A DNA stretch of 5,765 nt from contig JAHFRG010000074.1 of assembly GCA_023258935.1 (NCBI GenBank), forward strand, positions 2,018 to 7,782, read 5' to 3'. A program made the position numbers and the translations under genes. The DNA comes from Betaproteobacteria bacterium (lineage in GTDB: Bacteria; Pseudomonadota; Gammaproteobacteria; Burkholderiales; JAHFRG01). This document shows, piece after piece, positions 1 through 5,579 of this stretch (position 1 is the first letter of the stretch; every line of letters begins with the position of its first letter). Below the pieces are notes generated by a model. It was not told where the DNA came from. It was given only the letters and a program-made list of their open reading frames with translations, and did no database searches.

Positions 1-2406
1 TTTTCCATCGCGCTGCTCTCAGCAGCGGTGCTCGGCTACGAAATCCTGTTGATGCGGCTGTTGTCCATCATCCAGTGGCACCACTTCGCGTACATGATCA
101 TCAGCATCGCTCTCTTGGGTTATGGCGCGAGCGGCGCCTTGGTGAGCCTCGCGCAACACAAACTTAAGCAGCGCTTTGCTTACGTCTTTGTGGCATGTGC
201 CGTGCTGTTCGGAATTTGCGCAGCAGGATCTTTCTTCCTCGCGCAGCGAGTGTCGTTTAATCCCCTGGAATTTTTGTGGGACCCACGCCAGCCTTATCGT
301 CTGCTGCTGATTTACTTGCTGCTTTTTCTCCCTTTTTTCTTCGCCGCGAACTGCATCTGCCTTACTTTTTCTGTATTTCCCGATCACATTCACCGCATTT
401 ACAGCTTTGACATTCTTGGCGCCGGCGCGGGAAGTCTTGGCATTATCGTCGCACTCTTTGTTTTTTCCCCGCTCGGCGCGCTGAAGTTATTGAGCGCGGC
501 AGGGATGGTAGTCGCGGCGCTGGCGTGCGTGGAGTGCAAGCTGCGTCCGCGGCGCTGGCTGCCTGCGTTGTTATCGCTGGGTGCAGTGCTGATGCCGTTG
601 GCTTGGCACGGTGATTTTAGCGAACTGCGCCTTTCTCCCTACAAAGAATTGAGCCAGGCCTTGCAAGTTAAGGACGCGCGGATAATTGAGCAGGCCTCCA
701 GCCCTCTGGCTCTCATCACGGTGGTTGAAAGCCCGCTGATTCCGTTTCGTCATGCGCCTGGCTTGAGCTTGAACGCCAGCGGCGAGCCGCCGCCGCAATT
801 GGGAATTTTCAGCGACGGCGACTCGATGAGTGCGCTCAACCGTTTTGACCAAAAGTACGAGGCCTTGAGCTATCTCGACTACCTCACATCCGCTCTTCCC
901 TATCATCTGTTCGCTAATCCGCGGGTTTTGGTGCTGGGCGCAGGGGCCGGCATGGACGTGTTGCAGGGGCTTTATCACCATGCCAAGCAAATTGACGCGG
1001 TGGAACTCAATTCGCAGGTGGTGGATTTGGTGCAGCACAGATTCGCTGGATATTCAGGAAAACCCTACAGCGCGCCGGGTGTCCGGGTATTTGTCGCCGA
1101 GGCTCGCGGTTTTGTTGCGGCAAGCCGCGAGCAGTACGATCTCATCCAGGTCGCGCTGGTTGATGCCTTCGGCGCTTCCTCCGCAGGTCTTTATGCGCTA
1201 TCCGAAAGCTACCTGTACACCGTTGAGGCGTTCCAGGATTATCTTCGCCATTTGCGGCCTGGCGGAATGCTGGCACTGACGCGCTGGGTCGCGCTACCGC
1301 CGCGCGATGCGCTCAAACTCTTCGCCACCGCGGTCGCAGCGCTGGAGCGGGATGGGGTTTCGCAGCCCGGAAAGCGGCTTGCTCTCATCCGCGGCTGGAA
1401 AACCACCACTCTCTTGGTGAAAAATGGTGAGTTCAGCGAGTCCGAGATCGCCGCGATCAAAACTTTTTGCCGCGCCCGCTCTTTCGATTTGGAATATTAC
1501 CCGGGAATCGGGGAATCTGAAGCCAACCGCTACAACGTTCTGGAGCGGTCGTATTATTTTGAAGGCGCGCAGGCGCTGCTCGGCACTCAACGACAGGATT
1601 TTCTGGGGCGCTACAAGTTTGACGTCACGCCGGCCAGCGACGACAAGCCTTATTTCTTCCACTTTTTCAAATGGCGCGTTCTGCCTGAATTTCTTTCACT
1701 AAAGGACCGTGGCGGTTTGCCGTTGTTGGAATGGGGCTATCCGCTGCTCGTCGCCACTCTCGCACAGGCGCTGCTGGCAAGCCTGGTGCTGATTATCGTT
1801 CCGCTTTGGGTAATGGAATTGCGCCGGGAAAAAACGGCGCAGCCCGCAATTTCGCGCGTGCGCGTTGGCTGGTATTTCCTTGCCATCGGCTTTGCCTTTA
1901 TGTTCATCGAGATCGCATTCATTCAGAAATTCATCCTGTTCCTGAGCCATCCGATTTACGCTGTGGCTGTGGTGCTGTGCGCTTTTTTGATTTTCGCGGG
2001 TTTAGGCAGCCGTTTCTCCCGCCGTCTAGCACAAAAAAACCAGACCATTCCGTTTTCCCCGGTGGCGTGGGTGGTGTTTGCGATTTGCCTGGTGGCAATC
2101 ATCTACCTCGCGGCGCTTCCGGTCCTATTTAAACAATTCATAGGACTCCCGGATGCGGCAAAAATCGCGATCTCTATTGCTCTCATCGCGCCGCTCGCTT
2201 TCCCAATGGGAATGCCTTTCCCCTTGGGGCTCGGTTCCGTTGCCTCCCGCATGGCGCCACTTGTGCCCTGGGCCTGGGGTATCAACGCTTGCGCTTCAGT
2301 GGTGGGCGCGATTCTCGCTACGCTGCTTGCGATTCATCTGGGATTTACTGTAGTGGTTGTTGTGGCACTGGGTTTTTATGTATTGGCGGCAGCATCGTTT
2401 CCTTAG
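1..2406 (+). CDS. Membrane protein with spermidine-synthase-like domain (5' partial)
   Basis: The frame is open to the left edge and the codons before the first possible start (GTG at 28) still encode hydrophobic sequence, so the true start lies outside the window. Numbered from position 28, there are about five or six hydrophobic segments in residues 1-195. A soluble Rossmann-type domain follows at about 200-560, with a nucleotide-binding GAGAGMD loop at 304-310, an acidic strand end (AVELN, Glu326) and a second Asp pair (Asp371, Asp379). The C-terminal half-module, about 569-792, has several more membrane segments, including a conserved-looking stretch rich in F, I and E near 613-663. This order matches the large inner-membrane proteins annotated as spermine/spermidine synthase domain proteins. 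The usual DSxDP-type substrate motif of true spermidine synthases is absent: the segment after Tyr370-Asp371 reads LIQVALVDAFG. Aminopropyl transfer is therefore doubtful; the substrate is unknown. It ends 35 bases before metY on the same strand, with no terminator seen between them. Confidence 0.85.
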   Translation, partial: FSIALLSAAVLGYEILLMRLLSIIQWHHFAYMIISIALLGYGASGALVSLAQHKLKQRFAYVFVACAVLFGICAAGSFFLAQRVSFNPLEFLWDPRQPYRLLLIYLLLFLPFFFAANCICLTFSVFPDHIHRIYSFDILGAGAGSLGIIVALFVFSPLGALKLLSAAGMVVAALACVECKLRPRRWLPALLSLGAVLMPLAWHGDFSELRLSPYKELSQALQVKDARIIEQASSPLALITVVESPLIPFRHAPGLSLNASGEPPPQLGIFSDGDSMSALNRFDQKYEALSYLDYLTSALPYHLFANPRVLVLGAGAGMDVLQGLYHHAKQIDAVELNSQVVDLVQHRFAGYSGKPYSAPGVRVFVAEARGFVAASREQYDLIQVALVDAFGASSAGLYALSESYLYTVEAFQDYLRHLRPGGMLALTRWVALPPRDALKLFATAVAALERDGVSQPGKRLALIRGWKTTTLLVKNGEFSESEIAAIKTFCRARSFDLEYYPGIGESEANRYNVLERSYYFEGAQALLGTQRQDFLGRYKFDVTPASDDKPYFFHFFKWRVLPEFLSLKDRGGLPLLEWGYPLLVATLAQALLASLVLIIVPLWVMELRREKTAQPAISRVRVGWYFLAIGFAFMFIEIAFIQKFILFLSHPIYAVAVVLCAFLIFAGLGSRFSRRLAQKNQTIPFSPVAWVVFAICLVAIIYLAALPVLFKQFIGLPDAAKIAISIALIAPLAFPMGMPFPLGLGSVASRMAPLVPWAWGINACASVVGAILATLLAIHLGFTVVVVVALGFYVLAAASFP

Positions 2407-2427
2407 ATAATCATCATCTGCATTCAA

Positions 2428-2432
2428 AAGGA
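2428..2432 (+). promoter_or_regulatory. Ribosome binding site of metY
   Basis: AAGGA lies nine bases before the ATG at 2442. It fixes the metY start there, although the same frame stays open further upstream inside the preceding gene. The protein from this ATG begins MADRQFGFGTLCLHAGQ, which is where O-acetylhomoserine sulfhydrylases normally begin. Confidence 0.8.
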
Positions 2433-2441
2433 TTAGTAATC

Positions 2442-3725
2442 ATGGCTGACAGACAATTCGGTTTTGGCACTTTGTGCCTCCACGCCGGCCAATTGCCGGA
2501 CCCCGCTACCGGCTCACGCGCGGTGCCGATTTACCAGACCACGTCCTACGTTTTCGATAGTCCGGATCACGCAGCGAGCCTGTTCAATCTGCAAACTTTC
2601 GGCAATGTCTACACGCGGCTGATGAATCCCACCACCGCGGTGTTCGAAGAACGCATGGCGGCATTGGAAGGCGGACGCGCCGGACTGGCTTTAGCTACGG
2701 GGATGGCGGCGCAAATGACCGCGATCTTCACCCTGCTTGAACAAGGCGACGAGATAGTCTCCGCAAGCACTCTATACGGCGGCACCTACTCGCAATTCGA
2801 AGTGAGCTTCAGAAAACTCGGCATCAACACCCATTTCGTCAATCCCGACGATCCGCAGAATTTCAAAAAAGCGCTCACCAAAAAAACCAAGATGATTTAT
2901 GCAGAGACCATTGGCAACCCGCTGATGAACGTGCTCGATATCGAACCGATCGCGGCAATTGCCAAGAACGCCGGTATTCCGCTGATAATCGACAACACCT
3001 TTGCTTCGCCTTATTTGTGCCGCCCGATGGAATTCGGCGCGGATATCGTGGTGCATTCCGCGACCAAATACATCGGCGGGCACGGCACCACCATGGGCGG
3101 AGTGATTGTCGAATCCGGCAAATTTCCCTGGGACAACGGCAATTTCCCGGGAATGATGGAGCCTTCGCGCGGCTATCACGGCGTGCGGTTTCACGAGACC
3201 TTCGGCGACTTCGGCTATACCATGAAGGCGCGCATGGAAACGCTGCGCACATTCGGCCCCGCACTCTCCCCCTTCAATGCGTTCCTGTTGTTGCAAGGGC
3301 TGGAAACCTTGCATATTAGAATGGAGCGGCACTGCGAAAACGCGCTGGCGGTCGCCAAGTTCCTGAAAGATCACCCGCTGGTCACCTGGGTGAATTACCC
3401 CGGGCTGCCGGACAATAAATATCACAGCTTGGTGAAAAAATATCTGCCGAAAGGCGCAAGCGGCATCCTCACTTTCGGCATCAAAGGCGGAGAGCAAGCC
3501 GGAATTAAATTCATTGAGGCGGTGCAGTTTCTAAGCCACCTCGCCAACGTGGGTGACGCCAAGACCCTGGTGATTCACCCCGCTTCCACCACCCATCGCC
3601 AGCTTTCGGAAGAAGAGCAAATCCATGCCGGCGTCACCCCCGACATGGTGCGCATTTCCGTCGGACTTGAAGAAATTGACGACATTCTGTGGGACATAGA
3701 CCAAGCATTGCAAAAATCGCGATAG
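2442..3725 (+). CDS. metY: O-acetylhomoserine sulfhydrylase (aminocarboxypropyltransferase)
   Basis: This is a cytoplasmic PLP enzyme of the Cys/Met metabolism family. It converts O-acetylhomoserine and sulfide to homocysteine and acetate, the direct sulfhydrylation route to methionine; some members also accept methanethiol. The 427-residue length is typical of MetY and longer than usual MetZ or MetB. Visible motifs in order are: the N-terminal LCLHAGQ and AVPIYQTTSYVF; YTRLMNPT at 57-64, whose Tyr and Arg contact the PLP phosphate of the neighbouring subunit in this family; Tyr112 in LYGGTY, the expected ring-stacking residue; Asp184 in IIDNTFASP, which pairs with the pyridine nitrogen; the Schiff-base Lys209 in HSATKYIGGHG; and Arg404 in VRISVGLEE, expected to bind the substrate carboxylate. 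No key residue is missing. It probably shares a transcript with the membrane protein 35 bases upstream. Its stop codon is one base from the stop of the convergent KTSC gene. Confidence 0.96.
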   Translation: MADRQFGFGTLCLHAGQLPDPATGSRAVPIYQTTSYVFDSPDHAASLFNLQTFGNVYTRLMNPTTAVFEERMAALEGGRAGLALATGMAAQMTAIFTLLEQGDEIVSASTLYGGTYSQFEVSFRKLGINTHFVNPDDPQNFKKALTKKTKMIYAETIGNPLMNVLDIEPIAAIAKNAGIPLIIDNTFASPYLCRPMEFGADIVVHSATKYIGGHGTTMGGVIVESGKFPWDNGNFPGMMEPSRGYHGVRFHETFGDFGYTMKARMETLRTFGPALSPFNAFLLLQGLETLHIRMERHCENALAVAKFLKDHPLVTWVNYPGLPDNKYHSLVKKYLPKGASGILTFGIKGGEQAGIKFIEAVQFLSHLANVGDAKTLVIHPASTTHRQLSEEEQIHAGVTPDMVRISVGLEEIDDILWDIDQALQKSR

Positions 3726-3726
3726 C

Positions 3727-3939
3727 CTAGCGGATGCGCTTGGCAGTAAATTCTTCCTCGATATTGTTCTTGAAAAAACTCCCTATCGTCGGCGCGGCGA
3801 TCAGCTTGCGGTGAATCTCCGGTGACACCCGCGAATACTGGTAGATGCTGCCGCTGGTGAACTCGATTTCCAGGGTTTGGCTGCCAGGCTCGTAGCCCAC
3901 CGAGCGGATGGTGCTGGAATTGACGCTTTTGCGCTCCAT
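3727..3939 (-). CDS. KTSC-domain small protein
   Basis: This is a 70-residue protein consisting almost wholly of a KTSC domain, named for its occurrence at the C terminus of some lysyl-tRNA synthetases. The domain has a central YxY motif, here Tyr33-Gln-Tyr35, followed by a segment ending in a GSFF motif at 53-56 (TIGSFFKNNI), both visible here. The family's function is unknown; RNA binding has been suggested, without proof for this protein. There is no signal peptide or membrane segment, so it should be cytoplasmic. I chose the ATG at 3937-3939 because a perfect AGGAGG lies eight bases upstream and because MERKSVNSS is where the domain begins. Upstream in-frame starts (to 4011) would add residues unlike the family and would overlap the likely promoter. 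It is convergent with metY and divergent from the DUF3567 gene, so it is probably a single-gene transcript. Confidence 0.88.
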   Translation of the reverse strand: MERKSVNSSTIRSVGYEPGSQTLEIEFTSGSIYQYSRVSPEIHRKLIAAPTIGSFFKNNIEEEFTAKRIR

Positions 3940-3947
3940 AAAACATC

Positions 3948-3953
3948 CCTCCT
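3948..3953 (-). promoter_or_regulatory. Shine-Dalgarno AGGAGG of KTSC gene
   Basis: Read on the minus strand this is a perfect AGGAGG, with eight bases to the ATG at 3939. It is the strongest ribosome binding site in the window. It decides the KTSC start in favour of the shorter 70-residue form and suggests efficient translation. Confidence 0.85.
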
Positions 3954-3961
3954 GGTTTGTC

Positions 3962-3967
3962 ATTTTA
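3962..3967 (-). promoter_or_regulatory. Candidate -10 element for KTSC gene
   Basis: On the minus strand this reads TAAAAT, five of six matches to the sigma-70 -10 consensus. Transcription would start near 3955, giving a short leader that just includes the AGGAGG. The matching -35 is poor (TTCAAG at best, 18 bases upstream), so the promoter is weak, activated or wrongly placed. Confidence 0.35.
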
Positions 3968-4031
3968 CCAAGGCTTGTCCAATCCCTTGAAAAACCATAC
4001 TTTGTACCCATATTTGTAACTGAAACCGGGC

Positions 4032-4047
4032 TGGAACGTTAAATGCT
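4032..4047 (+). promoter_or_regulatory. Candidate sigma-54 (RpoN) promoter
   Basis: TGGAACGTTAAATGCT agrees with the -24/-12 consensus TGGCACRNNNNTTGCW except for the fourth and twelfth bases. The essential GG and GC doublets are present with exactly ten bases between them. A transcript would start near 4058 and give a leader of about 40 bases before the DUF3567 start at 4099. No upstream activator site was identified. A sigma-70 alternative is TTGAAA at 3987-3992 with a poor -10 (TATTTG, 4011-4016). This is a motif match only. Confidence 0.35.
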
Positions 4048-4098
4048 TAAGTAATGGTGGAAGCGTTTCAACCTGTGTATGGAATATGAGGTATTACT

Positions 4099-4341
4099 AT
4101 GAACTCAATGAATGTTGTGTACAGCAGCCCGCACTATTACGTTGCGGAATACCCCGTCCAAAACGGGTTTGAGCTGATTAACCTGCATCAAGGTACCGGC
4201 ACTTTTCTGTGCGGAGATGTCGCATCGTCTTTCCGCCGTACGCTGGCGGTCGTAATTGCAGGCAACCCCACTGCCGAGCTTGTGGACGAATTTCTTGAGA
4301 ATTTCGACGGGCTGATGACTCAGCCTGCCGTGCTGCATTAA
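4099..4341 (+). CDS. DUF3567-family small protein
   Basis: An 80-residue protein that I match to DUF3567, a family of short betaproteobacterial proteins of unknown function. The match rests on the opening MNVVYSSPHYYVAEYP, the middle block GFELINLHQGTGTFLCGDVASSF, the acidic helix VDEFLENFD (62-70) and the ending QPAVLH. There is no signal peptide or membrane segment. The ATG at 4099 is preceded by GAGG at 4088-4091 with seven bases of spacing. A second ATG at 4108 aligns better with where relatives usually begin, but it would sit 16 bases from that ribosome binding site, so the first is preferred, with doubt over three residues. It is divergent from the KTSC gene across 159 bases and followed at once by a strong hairpin, so it is likely monocistronic. 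A single cysteine (Cys38) is present. No function can be assigned. Confidence 0.85.
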   Translation: MNSMNVVYSSPHYYVAEYPVQNGFELINLHQGTGTFLCGDVASSFRRTLAVVIAGNPTAELVDEFLENFDGLMTQPAVLH

Positions 4342-4344
4342 TAC

Positions 4345-4385
4345 CGATCCGCTTGCTCATTTGAGCAAGCGGTCGCGCTGTTTTT
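4345..4385 (+). terminator. Probable intrinsic terminator after DUF3567 gene
   Basis: A perfect ten-base inverted repeat, CCGCTTGCTC (4349-4358) and GAGCAAGCGG (4363-4372), encloses the tetraloop ATTT. The stem can be lengthened by CGA/TCG (4345-4347, 4373-4375) around one bulged T. Five T residues follow at 4381-4385, but only after five intervening bases, so the T tract is offset from the stem. It begins just after the stop codon. Confidence 0.65.
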
Positions 4386-4410
4386 CCTTTCTCCTCCAAT
4401 TAAGCCTGTC

Positions 4411-4419
4411 TGGTATGCT
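4411..4419 (+). promoter_or_regulatory. Candidate extended -10 promoter of DUF3617 gene
   Basis: TGGTATGCT is an extended -10 (TGN followed by TATGCT). It lies between the upstream terminator and the DUF3617 start. Transcription would begin near 4426, leaving a leader of about 20 bases that contains the ribosome binding site. There is no recognisable -35, which extended -10 promoters can tolerate. Confidence 0.4.
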
Positions 4420-4448
4420 GTTTATCCCCATTGAAACGAGAGGGGTAC

Positions 4449-4883
4449 ATGAAAAATTCAACGTTCGTTTATCTCCTGCCCATTCTTGCTTTGGCATCAA
4501 GCCCCGTCGCAGCCGATGTGCAGACTATGCAGGATGGCTTATGGGAAATCACCACCAAGGTGGAAATTTCAGGCCTGCCCGAGAGCCTGCCGGAACATAC
4601 AGCGCAACAATGCCTCACCCAAAAAGACTTTGAAGAAGGCAAGATGCACCAACCCGAGAACCAAATCATTAAGTGCGCAGTTAAGGATTACAAGGTGGTA
4701 GGAAACAAAGCGAGCTGGAGCATAGATTGCAGCGGTGATAATCCGTCCACCGGCAGCGGCTCGGTGACCTACAGTGACACCAGCTTTGCCGGAGTGAGCA
4801 AAATGAAAATGGGCAAGCAAGGCGAGGAAATGGAAATGACCCAGACTTTCAGCGGCAAGCGCATCGGAGCATGCAAGCAGTAG
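4449..4883 (+). CDS. Exported DUF3617-family protein
   Basis: A 144-residue protein that matches DUF3617, a proteobacterial family of unknown function. Residues 1-22 form a signal peptide: MKN, a hydrophobic core, then SSPVAA with likely cleavage before Asp23. The mature part starts with the family hallmark DGLWEITTKVEISGLPE, followed by QQCLTQKDF, then a beta-rich region and the closing SGKRIGACK. Four cysteines (55, 76, 94, 142) lie in the exported part and could form two disulfides, consistent with a periplasmic location. The ATG at 4449 is chosen because AGAGG at 4439-4443 precedes it by five bases and the signal peptide begins cleanly there. The in-frame TTG at 4431 would place that ribosome binding site inside the coding region. 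The gene has a terminator on each side and a plausible promoter of its own, so it is likely monocistronic. Its ligand or partner is unknown. Confidence 0.88.
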   Translation: MKNSTFVYLLPILALASSPVAADVQTMQDGLWEITTKVEISGLPESLPEHTAQQCLTQKDFEEGKMHQPENQIIKCAVKDYKVVGNKASWSIDCSGDNPSTGSGSVTYSDTSFAGVSKMKMGKQGEEMEMTQTFSGKRIGACKQ

Positions 4884-4922
4884 TCACCTGATTAATTCAG
4901 CCCTATTTCCAAAGACAGAAAT

Positions 4923-4950
4923 AAAACAGCCCGCCTAAGCGGGCTGTTTT
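4923..4950. terminator. Bidirectional intrinsic terminator
   Basis: A perfect twelve-base inverted repeat, AAAACAGCCCGC (4923-4934) and GCGGGCTGTTTT (4939-4950), encloses the loop CTAA. It has a GC-rich core flanked by A residues on one side and T residues on the other, so it makes a hairpin plus U tract on either strand. It lies between the convergent DUF3617 gene (stop at 4883) and lipoprotein gene (stop at 4952-4954), and serves both. It is the clearest terminator in the window. Confidence 0.92.
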
Positions 4951-4951
4951 G

Positions 4952-5419
4952 TTATTGAGCTGGTTTGGGCTTCGGCGGTTCCTGCTTCGGTTGGCGCGGC
5001 GACATAATAATAGTCACGATTGAGCCGGTCAGCGTCGCGCTTTCAATCTGAACTGAGGCGACGCGGTCAGCCTTGGAGAATGTCAGATTGCTTACCTTGC
5101 CCTGCACCACGGTAATCAACTCCCAGCCGAATGAAGGCATTTGGGCCTGATAGAAAACCACTGTGTCATTGGGCGGCATACCCACCTTAAGCACCGCACG
5201 CCCGATCCAATGATCCGGCGGACCCAGGATTAAAGATGGCTCGGTATTAAGCTTGGCATCGCTAGGAATCGGAATATCCGTCAGCGGCTGAAACTTGCCA
5301 GGCTCAAGACTTTCCGCGGTGGCTGTAGTGGTCAAGGTGGGGTTGCTGCTGCAGCCGGCCAGAAAACCAGCAACTGAGATTGCGATAGCAGTATAGATGA
5401 GTCGGGAGATGATCTTCAT
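4952..5419 (-). CDS. Small lipoprotein of unrecognised family
   Basis: A 155-residue predicted lipoprotein. Residues 1-22 are a lipoprotein signal peptide ending in the lipobox LAGC, so Cys23 would be lipidated. The next residues are Ser-Ser, not Asp, which favours outer-membrane sorting by the usual Lol rule. A threonine-rich linker (about 28-36) leads to a compact domain of about 44-140, with IPIPSDAKL at its start, LILGPPDHWIGR in the middle and FYQAQMPSFGWEL at 89-101, then alternating hydrophobic strands. The tail after 140 is rich in Pro and Lys (PRQPKQEPPKPKPAQ). I do not recognise a named family, although the FYxxxMPxxGW pattern looks conserved. The ATG at 5417-5419 has no clear Shine-Dalgarno sequence, yet it is the only common start codon, because an in-frame TAG (5453-5455) lies twelve codons upstream. 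The bidirectional terminator begins two bases after the stop codon. manC lies upstream on the same strand, 160 bases away. Confidence 0.82.
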   Translation of the reverse strand: MKIISRLIYTAIAISVAGFLAGCSSNPTLTTTATAESLEPGKFQPLTDIPIPSDAKLNTEPSLILGPPDHWIGRAVLKVGMPPNDTVVFYQAQMPSFGWELITVVQGKVSNLTFSKADRVASVQIESATLTGSIVTIIMSPRQPKQEPPKPKPAQ

Positions 5420-5420
5420 G

Positions 5421-5445
5421 TTGCAGTTTATAGCATAAATTGCAA
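5421..5445. promoter_or_regulatory. Imperfect palindrome at lipoprotein start; possible operator
   Basis: Eleven-base arms TTGCAGTTTAT (5421-5431) and ATAAATTGCAA (5435-5445) surround the spacer AGC; ten of eleven pairs match and the other is G-T. It ends one base before the lipoprotein start codon. Read on the minus strand it contains -10-like TATGCT (5437-5432) and TATAAA (5432-5427), either of which would give a very short or absent leader. No good -35 is seen. It could be an operator over the promoter or a hairpin at the translation start. Confidence 0.4.
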
Positions 5446-5579
5446 AACGCGACTACCGTCGCTCGTTATTTCCTGCTGAATTTCGATTTTATCCGTAATT
5501 TAAAATCCGGCATCCCAGTGTGTGCCGCCATAAATGGCTTGCTTTTCGAACCAACGCAGCAGCGTAGGCTCGATGAAAT

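Noticed and set aside
571..1038. Minus-strand open frame of 155 codons inside the spermidine-synthase-like gene
   Set aside because: It is antisense to a clearly conserved domain and shows no recognisable motif or start signal.
2289..2441. Upstream extension of the metY reading frame into the previous gene
   Set aside because: The extra 51 residues overlap the end of the membrane protein in another frame and match nothing in MetY proteins. The ATG at 2442 has a good ribosome binding site and begins at the family's normal N terminus.
2772..3497. Long minus-strand open frame of 241 codons opposite metY
   Set aside because: It lies entirely antisense to a metY gene with all its catalytic motifs, has no ribosome binding site I can identify, and its translation resembles no protein family I know. 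It is a codon-bias shadow.
3701..3743. CCAAGC ... GCTTGG inverted repeat across the metY end as a terminator
   Set aside because: The arms are only six bases with a 31-base loop and there is no T tract at the right place.
3940..4011. Longer N terminus for the KTSC protein, starting at 4011 or 3963
   Set aside because: The added residues fall outside the domain, and the AGGAGG at 3948-3953 fits only the start at 3939. The ATG at 3963 also touches the candidate -10.
5502..5527. Weak hairpin downstream of manC (CGGCA/TGCCG on the minus strand, ten-base loop, then GGA and TTTT)
   Set aside because: A five-base stem with a large loop and a short T run is too weak to call a terminator without further support.
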